Assembly (NCBI RefSeq): GCF_000732635.1
Contig: NZ_JPMD01000023.1
Span: forward strand, 39,640-103,639
Reading direction: 5' to 3'
DNA: 64,000 bases
Source of the DNA: Clostridium sulfidigenes
Lineage (GTDB): Bacteria; Bacillota; Clostridia; Clostridiales; Clostridiaceae
Positions 8,284 through 16,499 of this stretch are shown here, in pieces (the first letter of the stretch is position 1; each line of letters starts with the position of its first letter). The notes under the pieces were generated by a model, which was not told the origin of the DNA, ran no database searches, and saw nothing but the letters and a program-made list of their open reading frames with translations. The translations under genes were made by a program, and so were the position numbers.

Positions 8284-9504
8284 TTATAATATAATCGGGC
8301 TTTGTAGATAATCTTCCATAGCACTTATGGAAGGATTTAGAATGCTATAGCCACTAGTGCATTGTAAATCTAATTTTAAGGTAGGGTTTATATCCTTTGG
8401 TAGTTTTGAATATATTGGTATAGAAGAATTGTTCTTCATTGATTTTAATGCCATAGCTCCATGTTTAGTGAAGCCCAAAATACGAGCATATGGACAAGGC
8501 TCTTTACGCATTTCTAAGGTATTGTATTCATAAAAGCCTAGAAAATACTGACATAGTATTCTACTGATTCTAGTATAGGTATATCGTTTACTTTTTATCA
8601 TTTCAATACAATGTTCATAATCTTTAGCGTCTTTTATGGTAGCTAATATCTTATTATGGAGACCTTCAGAAGCATCCGGAATTGATTCGAAAAAGTTATT
8701 TTTGCTAGTTATAGCCTTATACTTTATATATGGATACATCATGTAATCAAAGGGAAAATTATAATTTTTATTTTTAAGTTCTACCATATCCTCGTAAACA
8801 CTAGGAGGAACATGAGATATTAATTCTTCCATTGAAGTATTTGATTTCAAAGATTTTCTAATAGCAGTAGCACTTGAGAAGATATTATTTAAATTGGTAC
8901 TATTGTAATTTCCACCTTCCCTTTTTATGGTATAGGGTACAATATTACTATGAAGTTTTTTTATGCTCTTAAGATATTCAACACCTAAAATATTATTAGA
9001 AGAATTTAGATAATCAGCTAAGTCTTTTTCATTATAGTAATTTTTTTTATTTAAATAATGAATTAAAGCTGAAGAACGAGCCTTTGGAAAAGGTAATCCT
9101 CTACCTAATTCTTCTTTCAATAAGGACTTGAATAAAGGAGGTTCTTCTACTAGTAGATCAGATACTTCTTTAAGAAAGTCTATATCACCTGCTTCGCTTC
9201 CAAAGCAAATTGAATCTACTATCCCTAGACTATTAAGAAGACTCACGGAACCATAAGAAAAGAATTCCGCAGAAGATAGGCTGTATATTGCAGGGAGTTC
9301 TAAAACAATATCTACCCCATTATTTAAAGCCATTGATGTTTTTTTCCATTTATCTACTATAGAAGGAATACCTCTTTGATTAAAGTTTCCACTCATTACT
9401 GCAATAATTAAATCACTATTAGTCAATTCTTTAGTTTTATTTATATGAAAAAGGTGTCCATTGTGAAGAGGATTATATTCCACAATAATTCCTGATATTT
9501 TCAT
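8284..9504 (-). CDS. tmcAL: tRNA(Met) cytidine acetate ligase TmcAL (YlbM)
   Basis: A 406-residue nucleotidyltransferase-fold protein. TmcAL uses acetate and ATP to form N4-acetylcytidine at the wobble base of elongator tRNA-Met. The N-terminal motif GIIVEYNPLHNGHLFHI (5-21) is the HxGH-type ATP-binding site; further family marks are VMSGNFNQRGIPSIVDKW and LELPAIYSLSSAEFFS. Length is close to YlbM of B. subtilis (about 415). The minus-strand start has a GGAGGTAA-type site (9510-9517). It is divergent from pta and precedes ylbJ by 167 nt on the same strand, as in the B. subtilis ylb cluster. Acetate use links it loosely to the neighbouring pta-ackA genes, which may be coincidence. Confidence 0.93.
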   Translation of the reverse strand: MKISGIIVEYNPLHNGHLFHINKTKELTNSDLIIAVMSGNFNQRGIPSIVDKWKKTSMALNNGVDIVLELPAIYSLSSAEFFSYGSVSLLNSLGIVDSICFGSEAGDIDFLKEVSDLLVEEPPLFKSLLKEELGRGLPFPKARSSALIHYLNKKNYYNEKDLADYLNSSNNILGVEYLKSIKKLHSNIVPYTIKREGGNYNSTNLNNIFSSATAIRKSLKSNTSMEELISHVPPSVYEDMVELKNKNYNFPFDYMMYPYIKYKAITSKNNFFESIPDASEGLHNKILATIKDAKDYEHCIEMIKSKRYTYTRISRILCQYFLGFYEYNTLEMRKEPCPYARILGFTKHGAMALKSMKNNSSIPIYSKLPKDINPTLKLDLQCTSGYSILNPSISAMEDYLQSPIIL

Positions 9505-9606
9505 TAAAATTACCTCCTGTACTCATATAACCATAGATTATATCAAAAAAATGTTAATTATCATAGCCTAATTATTAAATTAAGTCAAAAAAATTCAATA
9601 TAGAGG

Positions 9607-9636
9607 TTGAAAAATATATATGAAAAGGGGTATAGT
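9607..9636 (+). promoter_or_regulatory. Predicted sigma-A promoter of pta
   Basis: TTGAAA (9607-9612), 18-bp spacer, TATAGT (9631-9636), about 45 bp before the pta start codon. Confidence 0.55.
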
Positions 9637-9680
9637 AATAAGGGATATTTAGAATATTTTTACTGAAAGGGGTAAGAAAA

Positions 9681-10682
9681 ATGAGTTTTACACAAAAAGT
9701 ATGGAAATTAGCACAACAAGAGATGAAGACAATAGTACTTCCAGAAGGTGAAGAAGAAAGAAATTTAAAGGCTTCAGAAATTATCCATAAAAATAAAATA
9801 GCTAAAGTTATATTAGTAGGTAGCCAGGATAAGATTAAGGAAAATGCTAAGAATTTCGGGGTAAATATTGAGGGAATTGAAATTGTAGATCCTGAAGTAT
9901 CACCTAAGACTGCAGAGTATGCAAAAGCATTTTATGAACTTAGAAAAAACAAGGGTGTTACAGAGGAAAAAGCATTACAAACAGTTAAAGACCCAGTTTA
10001 TTATGGAACAATGATGGTTAAACTAGAAGATGCCCATGGATTAGTTTCAGGAGCAGTACATAGCACAGGGGATTTATTACGTCCAGGACTTCAAATTATA
10101 AAAACAGCTCCAGGAATAAAAGTTGTTTCAAGTTTCTTCGTTATGGAACTTGAAAATTCTCCATATGGAGATAATGGCACTCTATTATTTGGAGATTGTG
10201 CAGTTAATCCTAATCCAACATCAGAAGAGCTTGCATCAATAGCTATAAGTACAGCAGAAAATGCAAAGACTCTATGTGGAATAGATCCAAAGGTTGCAAT
10301 GTTATCTTTCTCAACTATGGGAAGTGCTAAACATGAAAATGTAAATAAGGTTGTTGAAGCTACAAGAATGGCAAAAGAAGCTAGACCAGATCTTGCAATA
10401 GATGGAGAATTACAATTAGATGCAGCTATAGTTGATAAAGTAGCAAGTCTTAAAGCGCCAAATAGTACAGTAGCAGGAAATTCTAATGTTTTAATATTCC
10501 CAGATTTACAAGCAGGAAATATTGGATATAAATTAGTTCAAAGATTTGCAGGAGCTGAAGCTATAGGCCCAGTATGTCAAGGGTTTGCAAAACCAATAAA
10601 TGACCTTTCAAGAGGATGTAGTGTAGATGATATAGTAAATGTTGTAGCAATTACAGCAGTGCAAGCGCAAAATAGTAAATAA
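9681..10682 (+). CDS. pta: Phosphate acetyltransferase
   Basis: A 333-residue single-domain phosphotransacetylase, the short clostridial/Bacillus form without the N-terminal DRTGG regulatory domain. It converts acetyl-CoA and phosphate to acetyl phosphate and CoA, the first half of acetate fermentation. Family signatures are VLPEGEEERNLKASEII near the N-terminus, LVSGAVHSTGDLLRPGLQIIKT, and DLQAGNIGYKLVQRF in the C-terminal lobe. The start follows AAAGGGG (9666-9672). ackA follows after 86 nt, so the two enzymes that make ATP from acetyl-CoA are paired. Confidence 0.97.
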   Translation: MSFTQKVWKLAQQEMKTIVLPEGEEERNLKASEIIHKNKIAKVILVGSQDKIKENAKNFGVNIEGIEIVDPEVSPKTAEYAKAFYELRKNKGVTEEKALQTVKDPVYYGTMMVKLEDAHGLVSGAVHSTGDLLRPGLQIIKTAPGIKVVSSFFVMELENSPYGDNGTLLFGDCAVNPNPTSEELASIAISTAENAKTLCGIDPKVAMLSFSTMGSAKHENVNKVVEATRMAKEARPDLAIDGELQLDAAIVDKVASLKAPNSTVAGNSNVLIFPDLQAGNIGYKLVQRFAGAEAIGPVCQGFAKPINDLSRGCSVDDIVNVVAITAVQAQNSK

Positions 10683-10768
10683 ATATTATATTGATTTAAT
10701 TAAAAATATATTGTAATCTAATATAATGATATATTAATATATTACAAATGCGTCAGGAGGAAATGAGA

Positions 10769-11965
10769 ATGAAAGTATTAGTAATAAACTGTGGAAGTTC
10801 TTCATTAAAGTACCAATTAATAAACATGGAAACAGAAGAGAGCTTAGCACAAGGATTAGTTGAAAGAATAGGAATTGAAGGTTCAATTTTAACTCAAAAG
10901 GTTCCAGGAAGAGATAAATATATAATAGAGCAACCAATGGTTGACCATAAAGATGCAATAAAATTAGTTTTAGGTGCATTAGTAGATGGTAACCATGGAG
11001 TTATTTCTTCAATGGATGAAATATCAGCAGTAGGACACAGAGTTGTTCATGGTGGAGAAAAATATTCAGAATCTGTAGTAATTGATGATGCAGTTATGGA
11101 AAGTTTAGAAGAGTGTGTAAAACTTGCGCCACTTCATAATCCAGCAAACATAATTGGAATTAATGCTTGCAAGAGCTTAATGCCAAACACTCCAATGGTT
11201 GCAGTATTTGATACAGCATTCCATCAAACAATGCCAAAAACTGCTTATATGTACCCACTACCATATGAGCTATACACTAAGTATGGAATAAGAAAATATG
11301 GTTTCCACGGAACATCACATAAATATGTATCAGCAGAATGTGCTAAATTAATGGGCAAAGACATAAAAGATGTTAAAATCATCACTTGTCATCTTGGAAA
11401 CGGAGCTAGCTTAGCTGCTATAAAAGATGGCCATTGTGTAGATACAAGTATGGGATTCACTCCACTTGAAGGAATAGCAATGGGAACTAGATGTGGAAAC
11501 ATTGACCCTGCTATAGTTACATTCTTAATGAATGAAGGAAAAATGACAGCTAAAGAAGTTGATAATTTAATGAACAAACAATCAGGAGTTCTTGGATTAT
11601 CAGGAGTAAGTAGTGACTTTAGAGATATAGAAGATGCTGCTAAAGAAGGAAATGAAAGAGCTATTCTTGCTTTAAATGTATATAACTACAGAGTAAGAGA
11701 AATGATTGGTGCTTATGCTGCAGCAATGGGCGGAGTAGATGCAGTTGTATTTACAGCAGGACTTGGAGAAAATGCTATAGAAACTAGAGCAGAAATTTGC
11801 AAAGGCTTAGAATTCTTAGGTATTGAAATAGATGATGCTAAGAATAATGTTAGAGGAAAATCTACAGAAGTAAGCAAAGATGGAGCTAAAGTAAAAGTAT
11901 TTGTTATTCCTACAAATGAAGAGTTAGTAATAGCAAGAGATACTAAAGAACTTACTTCTAAATAG
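10769..11965 (+). CDS. ackA: Acetate kinase
   Basis: A 398-residue kinase of the ASKHA fold that makes ATP and acetate from acetyl phosphate, the energy-yielding step of acetate fermentation. It opens [17 protein letters not shown] (phosphate-1 motif with the catalytic Asn7). It also has [13 protein letters not shown] (around the catalytic Asp), [19 protein letters not shown] (phosphate-2) and the adenosine motif [10 protein letters not shown] chose the ATG at 10769, 8 nt after AGGAGG (10755-10760); two upstream in-frame ATGs (10748, 10763) fall before or too near that site. Length matches other clostridial AckA proteins. Confidence 0.97.
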   Translation: MKVLVINCGSSSLKYQLINMETEESLAQGLVERIGIEGSILTQKVPGRDKYIIEQPMVDHKDAIKLVLGALVDGNHGVISSMDEISAVGHRVVHGGEKYSESVVIDDAVMESLEECVKLAPLHNPANIIGINACKSLMPNTPMVAVFDTAFHQTMPKTAYMYPLPYELYTKYGIRKYGFHGTSHKYVSAECAKLMGKDIKDVKIITCHLGNGASLAAIKDGHCVDTSMGFTPLEGIAMGTRCGNIDPAIVTFLMNEGKMTAKEVDNLMNKQSGVLGLSGVSSDFRDIEDAAKEGNERAILALNVYNYRVREMIGAYAAAMGGVDAVVFTAGLGENAIETRAEICKGLEFLGIEIDDAKNNVRGKSTEVSKDGAKVKVFVIPTNEELVIARDTKELTSK

Positions 11966-12038
11966 TAAAAATATTTATGTGCTTGAGTAAAAAATTAGCT
12001 TTTTATCTTAAGGAAAAAATATACATGTGTAAATTACC

Positions 12039-12067
12039 TTGACTTTTATCGGTATAATTTATATAAT
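12039..12067 (+). promoter_or_regulatory. Predicted strong sigma-A promoter of yceD-rpmF
   Basis: TTGACT (12039-12044), 17-bp spacer, TATAAT (12062-12067). With a start near 12074 this gives a leader of about 135 nt before the yceD start codon I favour at 12209. Confidence 0.75.
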
Positions 12068-12100
12068 AACTTGTGTTTGAATGATATATTTAATTAACTT

Positions 12101-12197
12101 AAGGAGGGAAGTTGGAGCTTTACTCAAGCTATGCATTTTGCATTATATATAACTAGTCTTAGTTATATGAGAAAAAACAGGTATATTATGTTTTTTC
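12101..12197 (+). promoter_or_regulatory. Structured leader with short leader ORF upstream of yceD
   Basis: Three hairpins in a row: ATGCA/TGCAT (12131-12143), a perfect 9-bp ATATAACTA/TAGTTATAT with a 4-nt loop (12147-12168), and GAAAAAAC/GTTTTTTC (12171-12197). A strong ribosome binding site AAGGAGGG (12101-12108) lies before them. It serves no clear long gene, but a TTG at 12112 opens a 14-codon frame (MELYSSYAFCIIYN, stop at 12154-12156) that runs into the second hairpin. This could be a leader peptide with translational coupling or attenuation. I recognise no named RNA family. Confidence 0.45.
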
Positions 12198-12208
12198 AGA
12201 GTGTTGTT

Positions 12209-12709
12209 ATGATTATAAACTTTAAAGATTTAAATGATAAGAACTATGAGAGAAAGAATATAGATATCGAAATTGAGAAAGATAAGTTTTACGATGGTAG
12301 TGAAATGGTAAAATACTCCAAGCCTATTAAGTTTAATGGGTTTTTGCGTCGCAAAAAGGAAGTTATAGAACTTGTTGGTGACGTAGATACTGAAGTATTA
12401 TTAAATTGTTCTAGATGTACAAAAGCTTTTTCTTATGAAGTTAAGGTGCACATAGAAGAAGAAATATCAAACACTGATGATTGTGAGATTATCTCAACCA
12501 ATACTGAGAATATAGATATTTATGAAATTATTGAAAACAGTATTCTCCTTGAATTACCTGTTAAAAGGTTATGTAAAGAGGATTGCAAAGGCTTATGCCA
12601 GACTTGTGGGAAAGATTTAAATTTAGGACAATGTTCTTGTACTGATTTTTATGTAGACCCTAGACTTGAAAAGCTATCACAAATGTTTTCTAACCATAAG
12701 GAGGTGTAA
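12209..12709 (+). CDS. yceD: YceD/DUF177 family protein
   Basis: A 166-residue member of the DUF177 (YceD, 23S rRNA accumulation protein) family, encoded directly before rpmF as in most bacteria; a role in rRNA or large-subunit biogenesis is inferred from that linkage. It has a beta-rich N-terminal part with the NCSRCTKAF segment and a C-terminal cysteine cluster ([24 protein letters not shown] split by spacing) that may bind metal. I prefer the ATG at 12209 ([10 protein letters not shown]) because relatives begin there and the upstream in-frame ATG at 12131 sits in a hairpin. No strong ribosome binding site precedes 12209, so the start is less sure than the identity. Confidence 0.85.
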   Translation: MIINFKDLNDKNYERKNIDIEIEKDKFYDGSEMVKYSKPIKFNGFLRRKKEVIELVGDVDTEVLLNCSRCTKAFSYEVKVHIEEEISNTDDCEIISTNTENIDIYEIIENSILLELPVKRLCKEDCKGLCQTCGKDLNLGQCSCTDFYVDPRLEKLSQMFSNHKEV

Positions 12710-12711
12710 TA

Positions 12712-12894
12712 ATGGGAAATCCAGCTAGAAAATTTTCAAAAGCAAGAAGAGATTCAAGAAGAGCTCAAACTTTTAAACTTGGTTTACCAGGAATAGTAGA
12801 GTGTCCTCAATGCCACGAAATGAAGCTTGCTCACAGAGTTTGTAAGAACTGTGGTTACTACAAGAATAGAGAAGTTGTTTCAACTGAGGAATAA
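12712..12894 (+). CDS. rpmF: 50S ribosomal protein L32 (bL32)
   Basis: A 60-residue basic large-subunit protein. It begins [19 protein letters not shown] and has two CxxC pairs ([20 protein letters not shown]), so it is the zinc-binding form. It starts 2 nt after the yceD stop, with AAGGAGGTG (12698-12706) inside the end of yceD, so the two are co-translated. A strong terminator follows immediately, before plsX. Confidence 0.97.
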   Translation: MGNPARKFSKARRDSRRAQTFKLGLPGIVECPQCHEMKLAHRVCKNCGYYKNREVVSTEE

Positions 12895-12895
12895 G

Positions 12896-12926
12896 AAGAA
12901 AGTCGATAGACTTTCTTTTTATTTTT
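12896..12926 (+). terminator. Terminator after rpmF
   Basis: Stem AGAAAGTC/GACTTTCT (12897-12904, 12909-12916) with a GATA loop and a T-rich tail. Confidence 0.85.
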
Positions 12927-12994
12927 ATGTGGAAATTTAAATGAAAAAAATATATAATGTATTTAAATATTTTAAAATCATGAAAGGAGTTACT

Positions 12995-13988
12995 ATGAAG
13001 GTTGTAGTTGATGGAATGGGTGGAGATAATTCACCTGAAGCTATAGTAGAAGGTTGTGTTCTTGCACAAAAAGAATATGATATAGATATAATAATTACAG
13101 GTCAAGAAGATCTTAATAAAAAAAGAATTAGAAAAATATGAATATACCAAAGGAAGAATAACTATTTTAAATACTACTGAAATTATTTCAACTAATGAAG
13201 CACCAGTAAAAGCTCTAAAGACTAAGAAGGATTCATCTCTTGTTAAAGCTTTAGAATTAGTTAAGAATAAGGAAGCAGATGCCATTGTATCTGCTGGAAG
13301 TACAGGAGCCTTCTTAGCAGGCTGTACTCTTATTGTAAAGAGGATTAAAGGGATAAGTAGACCAGCACTAGCACCAGTTATGCCAGGTAAAAATGGTCCA
13401 TTTATGATAATAGATGTAGGAGCTAATGCAGATTGTAAACCCCATTATTTAACTCAGTTTGCTCAAATGGGTAAGGTATACTTTGAAAGTGTATTATCTG
13501 TTGAAAATCCTACTGTAGGTCTTATAAATATAGGATCAGAGGAAGAAAAGGGAAATGAATTAACCAAGGAAGCTTATCAACTTTTAAAACAAGAGAATTT
13601 AAATTTTATAGGAAATGTAGAGCCGAGAGAAATTCCTAAAGGAGAGGTAAATGTCCTTGTATGTGATGGTTTTGTAGGGAATACCGTATTAAAGATGTAT
13701 GAAGGCGTTGCAGAAACCATTCTAAGTGAGCTTAAAAATGAAATAATGAGTTCCACAACAACAAAAATAGGCGGACTATTATTAAAGCCTGTATTTAAGA
13801 GATTTAAAAAGCACTATGACTATAAAGAATACGGTGGAGCTGCATTTTTAGGGGTTGATGGTATTTGCATAAAAGCTCACGGAAGCTCCGATGCCAAGGC
13901 TTTAAAAAATGCAATTAAACTTTCTAAAACCTATTATGATACAAAAGTATTAGATAAAGTTAAAGATGCTTTTAAAGAAGAAAAATAA
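12995..13988 (+). pseudogene. plsX: Phosphate acyltransferase PlsX, interrupted by one frameshift
   Basis: PlsX makes acyl-phosphate from acyl-ACP, the first step of PlsX/PlsY phosphatidic acid synthesis, and accepts FakA-derived acyl phosphates. The N-terminal frame ([20 protein letters not shown]) breaks at a run of seven As (13118-13124); with six As it reads on as [13 protein letters not shown]. The frame is then intact through [31 protein letters not shown] and [12 protein letters not shown] to the stop at 13988. Corrected length is about 330 aa, close to the 333 of B. subtilis PlsX. The start is the ATG at 12995 after AAAGGAG (12983-12989). As plsX is normally essential or important and nothing else is damaged, a sequence error is likely. 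Confidence 0.88.
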
Positions 13989-14057
13989 AAAATTAAAATA
14001 AGTGAATAAAATTTTGTAGGTTTAGTATATTATAATATAGTATTTGAAAATAAACAG

Positions 14058-14086
14058 TTGATTATTATCCAATATGCTATTATATT
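14058..14086 (+). promoter_or_regulatory. Possible promoter of acpP
   Basis: TTGATT (14058-14063), 17-bp spacer, TATATT (14081-14086), 40 bp before the acpP start. I see no clear FapR-type inverted repeat. Confidence 0.4.
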
Positions 14087-14126
14087 AAATAGTGATATTA
14101 TATTGAATTTTTAGGAGGTATATAAA

Positions 14127-14357
14127 ATGTTTGAAAAGATAAGAGCAAAAATCGCGGAGCAACTAAGCATAGATGAAAATGATATAACTATGGACTCTGG
14201 ATTTGTTGATGATTTAGGAGCAGACTCATTGGACTTAGTTGAGTTAATTATGGCCCTTGAAGAGGAATTTGACATGGAAATCCCTGATGAAGATGCAGAA
14301 AAAATAACTAGTGTTGGAGATGTAGTTGACTATATAAAAGCACGAGTAGAAGAATAA
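14127..14357 (+). CDS. acpP: Acyl carrier protein
   Basis: A 76-residue acidic protein of standard ACP length, the carrier of growing fatty acyl chains. The phosphopantetheine attachment site is Ser34 in [13 protein letters not shown]; the four-helix pattern and acidic character are typical. A good AGGAGG site (14114-14119) precedes the ATG. It has its own promoter candidate and terminator. The fabD and fabG genes that separate plsX from acpP in B. subtilis are missing here, so plsX, acpP and rnc are neighbours. Confidence 0.97.
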   Translation: MFEKIRAKIAEQLSIDENDITMDSGFVDDLGADSLDLVELIMALEEEFDMEIPDEDAEKITSVGDVVDYIKARVEE

Positions 14358-14364
14358 TATCAGC

Positions 14365-14396
14365 AGGTTCCGTAGAAATGCGGAACCTTATTTTTA
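14365..14396 (+). terminator. Terminator after acpP
   Basis: Perfect 8-bp stem AGGTTCCG/CGGAACCT (14365-14372, 14381-14388) followed by TATTTTT. Confidence 0.85.
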
Positions 14397-14506
14397 GATT
14401 TATTCTTGAATTTATCCACTTGAGTTTATTTACTTGAATAATAATATTAAGTTGGTAGGTTATTTAGATAAATTGAAGAATAAACCTTGGCGAAAGAGGT
14501 AAAAAG

Positions 14507-15205
14507 ATGAAAATATTAAAAAGTACATTAGAATTAAAAAATAAATTAGGTATTGACTTTAAAGATTTAAATTTATTACAAACAGCAATAACTCATAGTT
14601 CTTATGCTAATGAAAGAAACACTGCCTTCAATGAACGATTAGAGTTTTTAGGAGATACAGTTTTAGAATTAATTATATCTGAATATTTATTTACTAATCA
14701 CATAGATGAAACAGAAGGATACCTTACTAAGGTAAGAGCTTTAATTGTATGTGAAAATTCTTTATTTGAAATAGCTAAGAAGTGGGAACTAGGAAAATAC
14801 ATTTATATGAGTAAAGGTGAAGAATTAACCGGTGGTAGAACTAGAGTATCAATTTTAGCTGATGCTGTAGAAGCTATTATTGCTGCAGTATACTTAGATG
14901 AAGGACTTTTAGTAACTAAGGAATTTGTCCTTAAAAACTTTAACTCGATTATTATTAAAGCAGTTAAAAATGAGATAATTTTAGACTATAAGACAAAGCT
15001 TCAAGAAATATTACAAAAGAATGGAGATGTAGATATTTCTTATTCTCTTATTAATTTTGAAGGACCACCTCATAGAAGAGAATTTTTTGTGAAGGTTTTG
15101 ATTAATGGAGAAGCTAAAGGAAGTGGCTCAGGGTATAGTAAGAAAGAAGCTGAACAAATGGCCGCTAGGGAAGTTTTAATTAAGAGGGGTGATATTAGTG
15201 AGTAA
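14507..15205 (+). CDS. rnc: Ribonuclease III
   Basis: A 232-residue double-strand-specific endoribonuclease for rRNA precursor and mRNA processing. The RNase III signature NERLEFLGDTVLEL (42-55, with the metal-binding E46 and D50) is clear; Thr replaces the commoner Ala after Asp50. A second acidic cluster lies in LADAVEAIIAAVY. The C-terminal dsRNA-binding domain (about 157-230) includes GSGSGYSKKEAEQMAAREVL. The start follows AAAGAGG (14494-14500). A weak promoter, TTGAGT-16-TAATAT, is at 14420-14447. The stop overlaps the start of the radical SAM gene by 8 nt. Confidence 0.96.
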   Translation: MKILKSTLELKNKLGIDFKDLNLLQTAITHSSYANERNTAFNERLEFLGDTVLELIISEYLFTNHIDETEGYLTKVRALIVCENSLFEIAKKWELGKYIYMSKGEELTGGRTRVSILADAVEAIIAAVYLDEGLLVTKEFVLKNFNSIIIKAVKNEIILDYKTKLQEILQKNGDVDISYSLINFEGPPHRREFFVKVLINGEAKGSGSGYSKKEAEQMAAREVLIKRGDISE

Positions 15206-16283
15206 AAATCATTATATTATACCTATATTTGTGCCTCATATAGGGTGTCCTCATACTTGCGTGTTTTGTAATCAGGATAGTATTACAGGAGATGCAGGGT
15301 CAGCAGGTAGCGCAGGAAATGTAGACGGTGCTTATGTAAAAAAAACCATAGAGGACTATTTAGAAACTATAGATAGTAGTGATGCTATAATTGAGGTATC
15401 ATTTTTCGGTGGTACTTTTACAGGAATTAATATGTGCATCCAAAGAGAACTATTATCAGTAGCTCAAAACTATAAAAAAATAGGAAAGATTAAATTTATA
15501 AGATTGTCCACAAGACCAGATTATATAGACCAAGAGATTTTAGACCACCTAAAAAGTTTTGATGTAGATATTATAGAATTAGGAGTTCAATCTTTAGATG
15601 AAGAAGTTTTACATAAATCAGGAAGAGGGCATAGTTCAGAAGATGTGGAGAAGGCGTCGAAATTAATAAAAGAATATGGATTTACCTTAGGGCATCAAAT
15701 CATGCTAGGACTCCCAGGAGATACAAGAGAGAAGGATATTGAAACTACAAGAAAAAGTATTTCTATGAATCCAGATATCTGTAGGATATACCCATCCCTA
15801 GTTATTAAGGAAACTCCTATGGAAAAGCTCTTAAGGGAAGGCCTATATAAACCATATACTTTAGAGGAAGCTGTAGATATAAGTAAGATAGTCTATGGAA
15901 TGATGGAGGGTAATGATATAAAGGTTATTCGAATTGGACTTCAACCTACAGAGGAGATTAGTGCTGATGGAGATGTGGTAGATGGACCTTTTCATCCTGC
16001 TTTTAGAGAGCTGGTGGAGAGTAGTGTCTACTGTGATATGATTTATGATTACTATAAAGATAAAGAAATGGATAAGTACAAAATATATATAAATCCTAAA
16101 GATATATCTAAGCTTTATTCTAATAAAAAGCAATATTTTAATCTGCTTCTAAAAAAATTAAAGAGTAAAGAAATATTTGTAACTCAAGAAAGAAATATAG
16201 GAAAGTCTTCCATAGGGTTTTATAATGGTACAAAGTTAGATATAATTAATCAGAAGGATTATTTTAAACTTAAATATCAATAA
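15198..16283 (+). CDS. Elp3-like radical SAM protein
   Basis: A 361-residue radical SAM enzyme with C17-x3-C21-x2-C24 (CPHTCVFC), the [4Fe-4S]-SAM cluster site, and the core segments SFFGGTFTGI, LSTRPDYID, IELGVQSLDEEVL and LGHQIMLGLPGD. Together these match the radical SAM part of Elp3-type proteins. A C-terminal acetyltransferase domain is not evident at this length. Clostridial genomes commonly carry such a gene between rnc and smc; its substrate is unknown, with tRNA modification only a guess. I chose the GTG at 15198, 8 nt after AGAGGGG (15182-15188), rather than the GTG at 15189. Confidence 0.85.
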   Translation: MSKNHYIIPIFVPHIGCPHTCVFCNQDSITGDAGSAGSAGNVDGAYVKKTIEDYLETIDSSDAIIEVSFFGGTFTGINMCIQRELLSVAQNYKKIGKIKFIRLSTRPDYIDQEILDHLKSFDVDIIELGVQSLDEEVLHKSGRGHSSEDVEKASKLIKEYGFTLGHQIMLGLPGDTREKDIETTRKSISMNPDICRIYPSLVIKETPMEKLLREGLYKPYTLEEAVDISKIVYGMMEGNDIKVIRIGLQPTEEISADGDVVDGPFHPAFRELVESSVYCDMIYDYYKDKEMDKYKIYINPKDISKLYSNKKQYFNLLLKKLKSKEIFVTQERNIGKSSIGFYNGTKLDIINQKDYFKLKYQ

Positions 16284-16379
16284 AACTTTTGATTATATAG
16301 GCTAAAGTAAATATATATTTTAAGTATCCTAGGAAGATTATAGGATATTTTCTTTAAATTAAAGTTAGGAGTGGATTTT

Positions 16380-16487
16380 ATGAGGATGACTAAGAAAAAA
16401 AGAGAAAAGTATATAAAAATAATAACTACTTGTATATGCATTGCTATGGCTGCAGTACTTATTTTACCTATAATCTTAGGAGCTTAG
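16380..16487 (+). CDS. Small single-pass membrane peptide (35 aa)
   Basis: A 36-codon open frame with a TAGGAGTGG ribosome binding site (16366-16374) before its ATG. The product has a very basic N-terminus (MRMTKKKREKYIK) and then a single hydrophobic helix (about residues 14-33), so it should sit in the membrane with the N-terminus inside. It ends 12 nt before smc, and the smc ribosome binding site overlaps its stop, so it is translated ahead of smc in one transcript. The layout resembles tiny Prli42-like membrane proteins of Firmicutes, but I do not see enough to assign it. Confidence 0.55.
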   Translation: MRMTKKKREKYIKIITTCICIAMAAVLILPIILGA

Positions 16488-16499
16488 GAGTGTGAATAG

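Noticed and set aside
12131..12208. A 26-residue N-terminal extension of YceD starting at 12131
   Set aside because: The codons are made of hairpin arms, the extension (MHFALYITSLSY...) is not like the YceD family start, and the upstream ribosome binding site is too far from this ATG.
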